A stretch of DNA of 64,000 bases from positions 1,510,143-1,574,142 of the forward strand of contig NC_134974.1 of NCBI RefSeq assembly GCF_965638725.1, given 5' to 3'. Of this stretch, positions 24,639 through 36,270 are shown in pieces. This stretch comes from Aptenodytes patagonicus. Lineage: Eukaryota > Chordata > Aves > Sphenisciformes > Spheniscidae. Position 1 is the stretch's first letter. The number at the start of each line of letters is the position of its first letter. The notes under the pieces are model-generated. The model made no database searches, was not told the origin of the DNA, and saw only the letters and a program-made list of their open reading frames with translations. Position numbers and translations under genes: made by a program.

Positions 24639-25044
24639 TTTAATAATACCAAAGAGCGGATTAAAATACTGCAAAGCAACAGGTTTCAATATGGGAAGAA
24701 TGGCACATCTCGTGGTGATGTATTCCACAGACAGAGCTCTTCTTTCAGTGTAGCATTGCACCTTGACAATCAAGTCACATCTACTGTCTAAATTATGTTT
24801 TACACCAGGCAGTATCAAATACAGTGATGCACAGCAGAACTACATACTTGATTAGAAATATAAAGTAGTATAACAAGAGTAGGGGCCTCATTTTAGGGAA
24901 TGACTAACTCCCACAACTCCGTTAACTTCAGTTGGAGTTGTGGGTATCTAACATCGCTTCTGAAAACCATGGCCATGAGCTCAGTCCTGCGTCGGGTCGT
25001 GCTTCAGCATTCCTGGTCATTTCTTCCTGCTTGCTCCTCACGCT

Positions 25045-25395
25045 TTAGCACGGCCCATACAAGCCACTGCGGTAGGTGTTGTAGCGACGGTAGGGCCGGC
25101 TGTACCCACTGCCCAGGCCTGGATAGCCAAAGCTCCCAAATCCTGAGGAGCTGCCAGAGGAGATGGGCACTCCCTCGGCACTGAGAGCGCTCCCAACGGC
25201 TGCAGATGCTGAGGATCCCACAGTGGTGTTCTGGGGGAAAGAGCTGAGGATGGGTCCGGGCAGGGTCACCACCACGGGAGAAGGCTGGATCACCACTGTC
25301 GAGTCCTGGCACTGCCTGACGCAGGGCTCGTTGCAGCTATTCGCCAGTGGGGTTGGGCTGCAGGAGGTGGAAGGACACCGCTCATAGCAGGACAT
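25045..25395 (-). CDS. Feather-like beta-keratin 4 (116 aa)
   Basis: The N-terminus differs from its paralogues, [20 protein letters not shown], but cysteines 3, 7, 12, 21, 25, 29 and 116 are kept. The core reads [20 protein letters not shown] with QNTTVG; the tail ends [15 protein letters not shown]. The start is ATG at 25395; the in-frame extension upstream to 25464 crosses the acceptor TTTCAG (exon 2 at 25416) and is not coding. The intron (25417-27757, 2.3 kb) is the longest of the group because of LINE and microsatellite insertions. PolyA signal ATTAAA (minus) at 24639-24644. Confidence 0.94.
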   Translation of the reverse strand: MSCYERCPSTSCSPTPLANSCNEPCVRQCQDSTVVIQPSPVVVTLPGPILSSFPQNTTVGSSASAAVGSALSAEGVPISSGSSSGFGSFGYPGLGSGYSRPYRRYNTYRSGLYGPC

Positions 25396-26582
25396 GTCTG
25401 TGGGATGGAGGTGAGTCTGAAATACAGGACCAGAAGTGAATGCAATGTAGGAGTTGTATTGCACTTACATTTGCTTAGGTCAGGTACCAGGACAACAGGA
25501 GCTTTCCAGTGATCCTTTTAGGAGTTGAGAGGGGAGTGAGTTGAGAAGGAAACCAAATTCTTAAATATGCTACAAGATGGAGGCTGAAATAATCCTCTCT
25601 CAGTTGTTGGTGATCCAGTGGAATAGCTGGCAGCAGAACAAAAGGACACATACCTGTATCATTAATTTTAGTATTTTGATTGGCTGTATGTCTGGAGTGA
25701 CACTACTGAGATCCAGCCCCAGGTATTCAGAGCATTGTAGAAGTAGTAATTATGAGTAATACCTAGCCACAAATGTACTTATGGATAGAGTTCGACAGAC
25801 AGCTGGAAAATGAAATGAGGAATTATTTTCCAGGTTCCAAATTTGCCTACGAAGAGGTACAATTTTCAATGTAGTTAAGCATACTTGAAGCTGAGGTCTT
25901 TGGAAATCTTTCCCAGACAACTTGTCCACAAACGTGCCATCCATGAAAAAGCCAGGAGTTTCCCACATACTCCATATCTGGTTCCAACACCCTAATAAAC
26001 ACAAAGTTTGCTGTTTGCTGTGCCCATCTCAGTTTGTTGGGTGCTCAGCTCTCCTCTATTTTTACTATTCTTTCCCCTTGACCTCACAGTCCCTGAAACC
26101 ATTTCTCTAAACTTGCAAGAGATGTCATTGCACCCTATAAGATAATTTCAAAACTTGGCAACTGTAAGACACCAAGCAGAACTTTTTGATGATGTCTATC
26201 ATATTGAAGTCCATGTTGATCACTATAGCAGAAGAAGATCGAGGATGCGTGATTAGAGCCAATATCCTTGCTGAACTCAGGATGACTATTCCTTCTAATC
26301 TCAGTATACGGCTTCATTTTGTCTTCATTTAGAAAGTGGTATTTAGAGCTCAAAAGCTTGTGGTTTGACATAATTGATTTTTAAAACCCACAAACTTCTG
26401 CTTTAAACCTTCCTCGTTTCCTTGCTCTCCAGCTGTTTCTTTTAGAATCTGGTTCATCTTACCCACTTGTTTCCCACTGTGCCCAGTAATAGATTAATCA
26501 TAACAAAAATGGGAACACTGAAGAAGCCTCCCATGGACTAAAGAGCAAAGAAAAGGATTTTTCTGGATGACATTTCTGAAGA

Positions 26583-27225
26583 TCATAGAATCATAGAATC
26601 ATAGAATCATTGAGGTTGGAAAAGACCTCTAAGACCATCGAGTCCAACCGTCAACCCAACACCACCATGCCCACTAAACCATGTCCCTAAGCGCCTCATC
26701 TACACGTCTTTTAAATACCTCCAGGGATGGGGACTCCACCACTTCCCTGGGCAGCCTGTTCCAATGTTTCACCACTCTTTCAGTAAAGACATTTTTCCTT
26801 ACATCCAATCTAAACCTCCCCTGCCGCAACTTGAGGCCATTTCCTCTCGTCCTATCACTTGTTACTTGGGAGAAGAGACCGACCCCCACCTCGCTACAAC
26901 CTCCTTTCAGGGAGTTGTAGAGAGCGATGAGGTCTCCCCTCAGCCTCCTTTTCTCCAGGCTAAACAACCCCAGTTCCCTCAGCCGCTCCTCATCAGACTT
27001 GTTCTCCAGACCCCTCACCAGCCTCGTTGCCCTTCTCTGGACACACTCCAGCACGTCTTTCTTGTAGTGAGGGGCCCAAAACTGAACACAGTATTCGAGG
27101 TGCGGCCTCACCAGTGCCGAGTACAGGGGCACGATCACTTCCCTACTCCTGCTGGCCACACTAGTTCTGATACAGGCCAGGATGCCATTGGCCTCCTTGG
27201 CCGCCTGGGCAGATAAATGCATCCA
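26583..27225 (-). mobile_element. 5'-truncated CR1 LINE, same strand as host gene
   Basis: The 3' end carries three copies of the ATTCTATG(A/G) terminal repeat typical of CR1 (26583-26609). The body encodes, on minus, the C-terminus of the CR1 reverse-transcriptase protein: about 180 codons open without a stop from about 27222 to 26674 ([70 protein letters not shown]). Everything upstream of this is missing, the usual 5' truncation. The open frame suggests a fairly young insertion. It is a LINE fragment and not a host gene. Confidence 0.93.
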
Positions 27226-27358
27226 CGTCCCTTACAAACACTGTTGTTTTCATATCAACCCAGTTGAAATTTCAGGCATTACAGATGATGGATAAGACCC
27301 TTAAAGACATAAAATGCACATTGCTACTTGAAAGATGACTGAGCGCATAGATCTCTCT

Positions 27359-27425
27359 AATCATAGAATGGTTTGAGTTGGAAGGGACCTTTAAAGATCA
27401 TCTAGTTCCAACCCCCTTGCACAGG
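27359..27425 (-). mobile_element. Short CR1 3'-end fragment
   Basis: ATCATAGAATGGTTTGAGTT and AAGATCATCTAGTTCCAACC, read on plus, are the complement of a CR1 3' end of a different subfamily from the larger copy next to it. About 65 bases remain. Confidence 0.82.
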
Positions 27426-27451
27426 TATTCTACCTATTCAGTTCATTAATC

Positions 27452-27452
<1 letters not shown>

Positions 27453-27496
<44 letters not shown>

Positions 27497-27497
27497 G
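27453..27497. repeat. (ATT)n microsatellite
   Basis: About 15 uninterrupted TTA/ATT units in the intron of feather-like gene 4. Confidence 0.95.
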
Positions 27498-27757
27498 ATT
27501 TGCTGAGTCACTTAGCATGTCTGAAAGCCCACGTTTGAATAAACTTATCACCATTTCAAGGATCTATACGGCCAAGTCAGGACTCCAGAAATACCTGCAA
27601 TTCTAACTGCAAAAAACCAACATTTTAAAGAGACAAAGTCTTCCCCCCAACCAATCCAGCAACTAGCAGAATACTGTGGAGAAAAAAGAACAGCAATCAA
27701 ATTGTTATGAAGGCAAGAATTCGGCAAATAGAAAAAGAGAAGTAGATTTGAACTAAC

Positions 27758-27869
27758 CTTGTTCACAAAAGAGGAAAAATGTAAGAAGTGGTAGGAAGGA
27801 CCTTGGGTTGAGTTAGCTTTTATACTGCATCTCGGATGGCCTGAGGACCACAGACATCCTTTGTGCATG
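27758..27869 (-). promoter_or_regulatory. Promoter and exon 1 of feather-like gene 4
   Basis: TATAAAAG at 27817-27824; CATGCACAAAG at 27859-27869. Exon 1 has TTTTGTGAACAAG and ends at 27758. Confidence 0.75.
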
Positions 27870-30800
27870 AAATTATTTGCCAACGAGTATGTCCTGAATG
27901 AAAAATGCTTCCAACTGATTAAATGTCTTTTCCTTACTGTTTATTACTTTGTTTTCATTTCCTTATCTTCTGGCATACATATTCCGTCATACAAGTTTCT
28001 CTCATCTTCTGGTATTATGGACCAAATTTATTCCAATGCCACCTTTCAGTCACAATGAAATTTATGCTCCAGTGTATGTTTCACTTTAGTCATAAGGAAA
28101 AATATTAAGAAGAATTTATACAATACATAATTCATCATTCAAAGTGTTCTTTTATTAAGAATATGAGTGTAAATCCTTAATAAATTCTGGTCTCCACTAA
28201 TGTTTACAAAGCTCTGACTCCAGCCAAGCATAAGAACAATCTAGACTGAACTTGTGTTTTGTGAAGGTCCTGCAAAAAACCACAAGCGTATGCACACCTG
28301 AAATGCCACTGAATCCAATGAGAAAGAATTACAGCTCTGTGTGAAATTCAGAGAAAACTACTATCATATTATACCAAATTCGGATAGCATGACCCTATTA
28401 CACTTCGGTAACACAGTTTGAGGCACAGCTGCTAGCACACGGGGACATTTAAACCTGATTTATCAGTTCTTTTATGAAGGGAACCTATAACTCCCCTCTG
28501 TACCATCCCAGACCACAAATATGAATAGCACTTCACAAGTCATCTTGAGGACACATATGAATTTTAAACTATTTTGATGTATTATCCTTACGCAAGCTTA
28601 ACTGTGGAGTCATTGGGGAAAAAAAAAAAACAAACCACACAAGAGTCTGTTTGCCATTGTATTTTTTCCCTCACTACAGATTGCAGTACAACAGTGACCA
28701 CACCCCAGACCGATGGAAGTTCATTGTGTAAGTGGAATATATTTACAAAATTTAATATGTTTTTGAACTTTACTTTGCAATCTCTCCTGTACAAGCTACA
28801 GGGTTTGAACATCTCCTTGGAGAAAAGTTATTAAATAATGTGCATGAGGATTCATAGACATCTGGGAAATGAAAGTTCTTGGTCTTAGCTTCCTAAAGAA
28901 GAAGGGTTTTGAAATCCTTCACAATTTTCATTAACAATGTGCATATTCACAGAATTAAGTTATCAAACTGTTCATGATAGTTGATGAGGTTAAGACCCTC
29001 ATCATCCGCCCAATGGGATGTCTTAAAGCCTCTGAACCAAAATCATTCTTTGCCATCTGTAAGCCCACACATAGGTTTATACCTTTACAAAGTGAAGCTA
29101 TTCATATTTTAACAGACCCTATGAAAACCAACCTTGAACAATTCTTTAAAGAGAAAAAAAAAAAATCAACCTTTTACAAATTTTTAAACTGCTTTTCATA
29201 TTTCAATAACATTATCTAAAGAGACCCACCTACGCTCTTAAATATTTCCCTTCCTTTCCAGACCTAAACAATGCTACCAACCCATAAACACGTAAACATG
29301 TACATTTTTGAAATACAAATTCTTCTGTATCATCAGGTGCTTACTGGCAACCTGGAGAATTAATTTTCCCGTAAAACTTGTAACAATATCCACAGAAGTT
29401 TTCAACACTTCTGTTCTGCTTCCTTCTATTTACAAGCGCTTCTATTTGGTATACTACCTCATATTTTAAAAACAAACTCATCAGAGATCACTGCAGTATT
29501 TTCAAAAAGACTCCTGAACTGTCTCCTGATCATGGCTCAACTCCAGATTGGTCTAATTGGCTCAAAGAACTTACCCAAGAGGGTTGAAGCTCTCCTTGGA
29601 GATCTCCTTGGAGATTTTTTTTTAAAGATGGTGAACAAGTTAACTGGCAACTGGTCTTAAGTGGGTCAGGCAGGGAATTGCACACAAAGAGCTCTAGTAA
29701 ATGTCTTGAATGCGATCTTAGATTGTGCTCCCGAGACATCTGCAAGCTAACAAATTGCTGAGGAGCTGAAAAAAAGTCTTTATTAGACTGGGCCTGGAGT
29801 AATTTCATATTGACACTAATAGAGTCAGTAAAAGAGTACCAGAAATTAAAAGAACCCATAAATTGTGAAGATGAAAGAATTTTTAATGGGTAGAGTATGC
29901 TTCTCATGCAATGCCAGGGTGAACCTAGACTGGAAAATAAAGCAAAACAATGTCATTATCAAGAAAAGGTTCCACCTGCAAAAACATATGTGGGAACTAA
30001 TTCATGCAAAAAAGGATGCCTCAATAGTCTCATAAATTTGTAAACATCCATATGCATAGTTATTGTACCCATTTCTCCAATCTTAACATACAAAGGGGAC
30101 ATGGCTTTCAAATTGATGTTCACATTCTTCAGAAACTGTCTCGCTAATGACACATTTAATAAAAGCTTCGACATCCTGCACAAACACTCCATGATGCCAT
30201 GCTGTCTGAAGATGGCTAGTTCCAGGACACTGCTTTCTTTTTTCTTTTAAATCGGCAAGTATAGACTTAGGGGCTTATGGCAGAGAGCACTTCTCCAAGC
30301 TTTTTCATTCACAACAAGCACCACAAATGTACCTTTCAGGACATGCTGTTGTTGGACACAGACCACTTAACCAGACATTTCATTCTCCTGAAATTCATTT
30401 CTGTACTCTTTATGCTGCATGCCCATTTGCATCATAGAAAGACTCCTTCCTGCCACCAAGAACGAAGCCATTCTTTGATGTACATCAGAGTGCAATCAGT
30501 GATTCCTCACAGATCTGAGTGAATAACTAATTACTTCAGTCCTACCAGTTCTGTCAACAGGGCACCATATGCTTGTGTGTGCATTCCAGTCCCTTCAATT
30601 ATTTGTTTAGAAAATACATTCATGGAAACCAATTTTTACGCAGAGACTCCACTCAGTCCAATACTTATTGATTTACCATCTTTCATACTTCGCTTTTGCT
30701 GCCTCAAGGTACAGCCTAAAAGGGGACATATCCCATCTTATCTCTAAACTACTTTTTTCCCCTTAATTTGGTAGCTTTGCAAGTAAGTAATTCTTAAGTA

Positions 30801-31949
30801 AAGAAAACTTAGAACGTAAGTGTAAAACATTTGAAAAAAAATAAGCCTACCTCTTTTCCCCTACTGTGTGGGCATTTAGACTAGTTCCAGCACTGAACCT
30901 GAATGCCAGGCATCTTCCCTCTTGTTCCTCCACTATTTCTATCTCAGCACTATGATACTATAATTTCCAAATAGATTTGGGTGGGCTCTAAAAGAGAAAA
31001 CCTTGCACGAGGTATAGAGTCATCAGAAATTACACAACTCTCATTCTTATTGCTTTCCTGTGCTATGTCCTGCCGGACCCCACGTAGCTCCAGTGGGAGA
31101 GCAAAGAGTCAATACAGTTAAAAACTTGGATAAGTTTCTCAAAGCTTATGTACCTACAGAAAAGGGTAGTCTTTATTATTCTTTAATGTCTCTTAGTTGC
31201 ACACAATGTGCTGAGTTTTAACATCTTTGAGAAAATTCCTACATGGTGAGTAACAGGATTAAAACCAAACTGTTCTTAAGTGAAAAACCTACGTCTAGTT
31301 CTTCACTCACGTAAGTTTTCCTCTATATTATGAGAGTGTTTGTGTGGATTAGCTAAGGAATAAAGTTTATTAGATTTTACTTAAGGCTTGCAAGAGAGAC
31401 AAAGCCCATCATAAAAATGTATTAATGATACAATCATATAAAGAGTCCTATTACTCTTATGAGATTTGAACACTCACTTCATCTTTGAAGCCTTGAGTCA
31501 AGATCACTCAAAGCGTGTGATGGTTAAAGCTTCGGAGTCTGGTAGTATTCAATCTAACCAAAAATAGAGACCCAAATACTGCTTCTGAAAATCTTATTAT
31601 GCACTTCCAAGTTCTCAGACTTGCAAGAGATGCCAAATAAGCGATAAGATCAGAAAGTTCCCAACCTGAAATACCACAAATTGTACTTTTACACACAGAT
31701 GTGGAAAAATTATTGGAAAAAACTAGCCAGAGAAATATATCTGTAAACCTGTTCAGTGCTTCACAAGAGTGTAAACAATAATGAAATTATTTTTGAGGTT
31801 GATTGTGGTGACTATTCAATTCACATTTTCCACTGAAAAGGTACTCTGCAAAGATTTTCCATATAATGACACATTCCTCCCCAAGGGGATAAAAAAAAAA
31901 AAAAAAAGAAGAAAACCACAATGAAACTCAAATTCAGATGCACCAACAG
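27870..31949. other. Spacer between feather-like array and feather array
   Basis: AT-rich, no gene recognised. The part 28.8-30.1 kb aligns with the other feather-like spacers (for example CAATGCCAGG near 29909). 30.2-31.9 kb has no repeat I recognise, apart from an A run near 31891 and a short TA stretch near 31990. Confidence 0.5.
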
Positions 31950-32360
31950 TTTAATGATAAAAAGTCAAGTACTATTCTGAAAAACAAAAGATATATATAT
32001 ATTTATATAAGGGAAAGAAGCCATTTAAACCATTCCAACTGAAAAACAGCAAGCAAGACTCTGCTTTTACTTAATTCCTGAATAAAACCCCTCCACTGAT
32101 CATTTAAAGAGTACAGCATTATACCAAGACAATGTGAAATTCAAAATCACAGATGCAAGGAAAGTCATCAAAAGGAGGAATTTCAAGAATAAGACATATT
32201 TGACCATGTGTCCAGACAGCACCTTACTTCCCTCCCTCATTGCAGGAGGGCACGAGGGTGCTCAACCCATCTGGAAACCCTGGCCAGCAGTTCCGTCCTC
32301 AGTCCGGCACCTGGCTTTGGGCTTCCTGGTCAATGCGCTCACTGGACATCCAGCCTGCCT

Positions 32361-32657
32361 TTAGCAGGGCAGGCACCTTCTGCCATAGAAGCGGCCGCCA
32401 AGGCCAGAGAGGCCAAAGCCCCCAGAGGAGATGGGCACTCCCTCAGCACTCAGGATGCTGCCAACAGCAGCAGATGCTGAGGAACCCACAGCGGTGTTCT
32501 GGGGGAAGGAGCTGAGGATGGGTCCAGGCAGGGTCACCACCACGGGAGAGGGCTGGATCACCACCCGGGAGTCCTGGCACTGCCTGACGCAGGGCTCGTT
32601 GCAGCTGTTGGCAAGCGGGGTTGGGCCACAGGGGCGGCACAGGTCGTAGCAGGACAT
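32361..32657 (-). CDS. Feather beta-keratin 1 (98 aa, most diverged copy)
   Basis: Feather keratins are the main protein of feather barbs and barbules; the core packs as a beta-sheet dimer into filaments and the terminal cysteines cross-link. Seen: [20 protein letters not shown], cysteines 3, 7, 10, 19, 23 and 27; core about 31-64 with [20 protein letters not shown]; Gly-rich tail ending GRRCLPC (C95, C98). 98 residues is the family's usual length. This copy has Ser60-Ala61, Ala71 and Phe90-Tyr91, where the other nine have Thr60-Thr61 and Tyr90-Cys91, so it has one cysteine fewer. The start is the conserved ATG; a GTG-initiated extension reaches only the splice acceptor. Exon 2 begins at 32678. 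The 3' UTR is unlike that of the others, with its own ATTAAA (minus) at 31950-31955. Confidence 0.95.
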   Translation of the reverse strand: MSCYDLCRPCGPTPLANSCNEPCVRQCQDSRVVIQPSPVVVTLPGPILSSFPQNTAVGSSASAAVGSILSAEGVPISSGGFGLSGLGGRFYGRRCLPC

Positions 32658-33015
32658 GGCTGTGGGACGGAGGTGCACCTGGGAGAGAGGGCAGGGAGAG
32701 CTCAGGCATCATGTGAGGTGCAGCCTGAACAGCCTGCTCGGCAAGGGAAAAGGCACAGGCTGCGGAGAAGGGACAACCCGAGGAGGGAGGAAGAGAGGAT
32801 TAGAAGCCCCGGTCCCCAAGGGGGCCCTGCAAAGACAAATAAGACCTTCTCCCACCTCTCCACAGTGGTGAACAAGGAGAAGAGAGACAATGAGAGCAGG
32901 ATCAGGGAGCAAGGCACTCAGCAAAAGATAGAGAGGCCAAGTCTCAGTTGAGCCCAGAAGACAAAGAGGAGAACAAGAGAAAGAGGGGAGTGAGGCAAAG
33001 GTGGTTGCAGCTCAC

Positions 33016-33163
33016 CTTGTTCACCGAGGAGGAGAAGGCAAGAGAAGTGGATGAGGAAGCCTGCTGTTGGACTGGCTTTTATACTGGTCCAGACTGCCCC
33101 GGGCCCAGAGGCACCCTTTGTGCATGTCATGTATTTACCAACAAGCTCATCTTGCATGCAAAA
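33016..33163 (-). promoter_or_regulatory. Promoter and exon 1, feather keratin 1
   Basis: TATAAAAG 33076-33083, CATGCACAAAG 33116-33126, and the palindrome TTGCATGCAA starting at 33152. Exon 1 (about 35 bases) carries CGGTGAACAAG and ends at 33016 at donor GTGAGC. The intron is 32679-33015 (337 bases), acceptor CTCCCAG. Confidence 0.8.
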
Positions 33164-35052
33164 CATCACAATTACAGAAATGGAGACACTGCTTATGTTC
33201 CCTGCAACGCTGCCTTTTCATTTCCCTGTTCATGACATGCCCATGCAGCCACACAGGCTCCTTTCAAGTGGTAATATTAGAGGCCAAAATGTTTCCAGGG
33301 GAAATGAGACAGAAGTAAAAGAAGAATGATCACAATGCATAGTACCTGAGTAGGGAAAATGCAGACACGGGAGACAGGTGCAGCCCAGAGCCCAACTCAA
33401 CCATCAAGTTCATGGTGATGAAACAAGATTGACATCAAGCAGGGCAGTCAGCCCACAGGTCAGGAGCAGATCCAGCAATGGTAACCTGGGTCAACAGAGC
33501 CCACTGATTGCTGACCAGGGCCATAATGACCAGACAGACCCAAGGAGAGGCTGAGAAATCAGTGGGCAACTTAGGGTCTAGGTCAAGGGGGCTCATGGTC
33601 AGGCATAAGCAAATCTGCAAAAGAACAGGAGGCTTACGCTCCTGCCGCCAAGCTGAAGAATGGTCTAAAGGCTCAGGACAGAGCTTTAATAGAGCCCTGG
33701 GTCAAAGGGAAGAGGGAGGCGTGGGAGACCCCAGGTGAGGCTCATCAGGGCCATTGGGCCTGTTGTTACTGCACTCAGGCCACTGCTGTGCAAGAAGAGG
33801 AGATCTCCTGTGCACCTGGGACACAGGACGCCAGCTCCATCTCTCTCAACAATGGGGGGAAGGACTTCTTCCTTCAAGAAAGGAAGCTTACATTCATTTT
33901 ACCAGTGCAAAATCTGTCTTTTCTTCTAAGGGTCCTTTCAATCACATCCCTGCCCCAGAAAATCCACAGGTTGAATCTCCTACCAGACCTTGATACTCCC
34001 ACAGCCAGCGCCTATGGCGAGGCTCTGCCCAAAGGCTCCAATGCCCTGCCGCAGCCTGCACGTGCTGCAGATGCGGCCTTCCCTCCCTGGTACGATATTG
34101 TCACCCCACCGTGCTTCTGCTGTCAGCTCAGCATGGCTCATGAATGTTGATGGAGAGTGCATTTCCTGAGGGCCTTCCTGCCCAGCAGGGCACGGGGGGG
34201 GGTGCTGACAGCAGCTGTCTTTCAGGGAAGACAGGGCTTTGGCTATGGGGAAAGGCATGGTGGGGGTTCCCACAGCGTATGGGACAGCACAGGAGGTGCC
34301 CCTCACTGTACCTGAAGCAGGACTGGGGTGCAGGGGGCAAAACATCACCTGTGGAGGCCAAGAGCATGTGGGAGGAAAGGACAGGCAGCTTGTCCTCTCC
34401 GACATCACCAACTGCATGACAACTTCACACGCGAGCAAGGTTACTTCCCTCCCTGATGCTGGTGGTCTTGCAGTTTGGGGCAGAAAGGCAGGAAGATGCA
34501 ATGGCTGCACCCTGGAGGGTTTCTTTCTTTCTTTCCTTCTTTCCTTCCTCTCGTCTGCAAGGGATGGACAAGGACTTGCTGAATGCCCTCCCTTCAGTGT
34601 CATGAGCCCATGTGAACTCCCAAGCAGTGACTGAGCAGCTCTGCCAACATTGCCAAGTACGTCATAAAGGGAGCTGGGGGGCACAGAGAGAGGGTCTCGG
34701 GGCAGAAGTGAAGGCTTACAACTCCTTGGGCATCTGTCAACGCACCAGACATGCCTTGGAGCCATGGAAAGCATTGCAGGGTTTTGCTGAGAGACACAAC
34801 AAGTCTAGTGTTCAGGACAAAGGGATGTGGGTGACTTTGGGCAGGCTTTGTCAGATGTAAAGGACAGCCCCCGCCAGGTGACCATTTCAGCGGGACACCC
34901 ACTCCCAATCCCCCAAGAAAGATACGAGTCTCCCTCATCCCTTCAGCCACCCCTTTACCCTGTAGAGCATCCCTTTTCCCCCTGGACAGCTTGGCTGGGC
35001 ATCCCAGGAGGGAAGGAACACGAGGAGACTCAAGCTACCATGCAGCATAAAC
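33164..35052. other. Spacer between feather keratins 1 and 2
   Basis: No gene supported. About 33.34-35.04 kb is repeated almost exactly at 37.51-39.21 kb. It contains a short TTTC tract at 34519-34548 and a nine-G run at 34194-34202. Minus-strand frames up to 264 codons here have no family features. Confidence 0.6.
34519..34548. repeat. Short TTTC/TTCC microsatellite (compact state)
   Basis: About 30 bases of TTTC with interspersed TTCC. The same site in other spacers carries long TTTG/TTTC tracts. Confidence 0.85.
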
Positions 35053-35486
35053 TTTAATGAGTCTAAAGAGTGAAACAAAGCAGTGCGTGCTGGAAGGGAC
35101 CCGCTCCAGGCTGCTACCAGGGCAGCGGAGAGTCAGGCACCCCTTCACAGCAATGGGACACGCGTCCTCCTCCCACACACGTGGGGGGAGAGGGTGATGA
35201 GCAGGGCCCCTCTCCGATTGCTTCAGGACAAACCCATGGCACAGCACAGCAGGAGACAACAGGGACTCAGGATGCGGAGAAGAAAGCAGGAGGAGAAGAA
35301 GACAACATCGGTTGGCCGTGTTTCCAGACACCACAGGCTGGCACCTTGCTTCCTTCCCTCCCTCATTGCAGGAGGGCACGAGGGTGCTCAACCCATCTGG
35401 AAACCCTGGCCAGCAGTTCCGTCCTCAGTCCGGCACCTGGCTTTGGGCTTCCTGGTCAATGTGCTCACTGGACATCCAGCCTGCCT

Positions 35487-35783
35487 TTAGCAGGGCAGGC
35501 ACCTTCTGCCGCAGTAGCGGCCGCCAAGGCCAGAGAGGCCAAAGCCCCCAGAGGAGATGGGCACTCCCTCCTCACTCAGGATGCTGCCAACAGCAGCGGA
35601 GGTGGTGGATCCCACAGTGGTGTTCTGGGGGAAGGAGCTGAGGATGGGTCCAGGCAGGGTCACCACCACAGGAGAGGGCTGGATCACCACCCGGGAGTCC
35701 TGGCACTGCCTGACGCAGGGCTCGTTGCAGCTGTTGGCAAGCGGGGTTGGGCCACAGGGGCGGCACAGGTCGTAGCAGGACAT
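35487..35783 (-). CDS. Feather beta-keratin 2 (98 aa)
   Basis: Differs from the commonest array protein only at residue 56 (Thr in QNTTVG where the rest have Ala). It has Thr60-Thr61, Glu71 and Tyr90-Cys91, giving nine cysteines. ATG at 35783; exon 2 begins at 35804; PolyA signal ATTAAA (minus) at 35053-35058, about 430 bases past the stop. A 363-codon frame on the opposite strand overlaps it and is treated as spurious. Confidence 0.95.
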   Translation of the reverse strand: MSCYDLCRPCGPTPLANSCNEPCVRQCQDSRVVIQPSPVVVTLPGPILSSFPQNTTVGSTTSAAVGSILSEEGVPISSGGFGLSGLGGRYCGRRCLPC

Positions 35784-36122
35784 GGCTGTGGGACGGAGGT
35801 GCACCTGGGAGAGAGGGCAGGGAGAGCTCAGGCATCATGTGAGGTGCAGCCTGAACAGCCTGCTCGGCAAGGGAAAAGGCACAGGCTGCAGAGAAGGGAC
35901 AACCCGAGGAGGGAGGAAGAGAGATTAAAGAGTTGCAGTCCAGAAGGGGGCCCTGCAAAGATAGCACAAGACACTCTCCCACCTCTCATGGTGCTGGCAA
36001 GGAGGCCAGAGACAGGAATGCAACCAAAGAGCAAGGCGCTCAGCATAAGCTATATCGAGGCCATAAGACAAAGAGGAGAACAAGAGAAAGAGGGGAGTGA
36101 GGCAAAGGTGGTTGCAGCTCAC

Positions 36123-36270
36123 CTTGTTCACCGAGGAGGAGAAGGCAAGAGAAGTGGATGAGGAAGCCTGCTGTTGGACTGGCTTTTATACTGGTCCAGA
36201 CTGCCCCGGGCCCAGAGGCACCCTTTGTGCATGTCATGTGTTTACCAACAAGCTCATCTTGCATGCAAAG
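36123..36270 (-). promoter_or_regulatory. Promoter and exon 1, feather keratin 2
   Basis: TATAAAAG 36183-36190, CATGCACAAAG (box with GTGC, as in copy 1), palindrome TTGCATGCAA starting at 36259. Intron 35805-36122 (318 bases), the shortest in the array. Confidence 0.8.

Larger units (their letters stand above)
25417..27757 (-). other. 5' UTR intron of feather-like gene 4, with insertions
   Basis: Donor CAAG|GTTAGT at 27758/27757 and acceptor TTTCAG at the other end. It holds a CR1 LINE, a second short CR1 piece and an ATT microsatellite, together about 0.75 kb, which explains much of its length over the 1.0-1.3 kb introns of the paralogues. Confidence 0.65.

Noticed and set aside
26674-27222. 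182-codon frame as a host gene
   Set aside because: It is the C-terminal part of the CR1 LINE reverse transcriptase, with the CR1 3' end right after it.
33980-34774. 264-codon minus-strand frame in the first spacer (and related frames in later units)
   Set aside because: No domain or signal; later copies run through the microsatellite and differ in length and content.
35070-36161. 363-codon open frame on plus across feather keratin 2
   Set aside because: It is antisense to the keratin exon and intron, shows no family features, and is broken in other copies (195 codons there). It results from GC-rich codon composition on the other strand.
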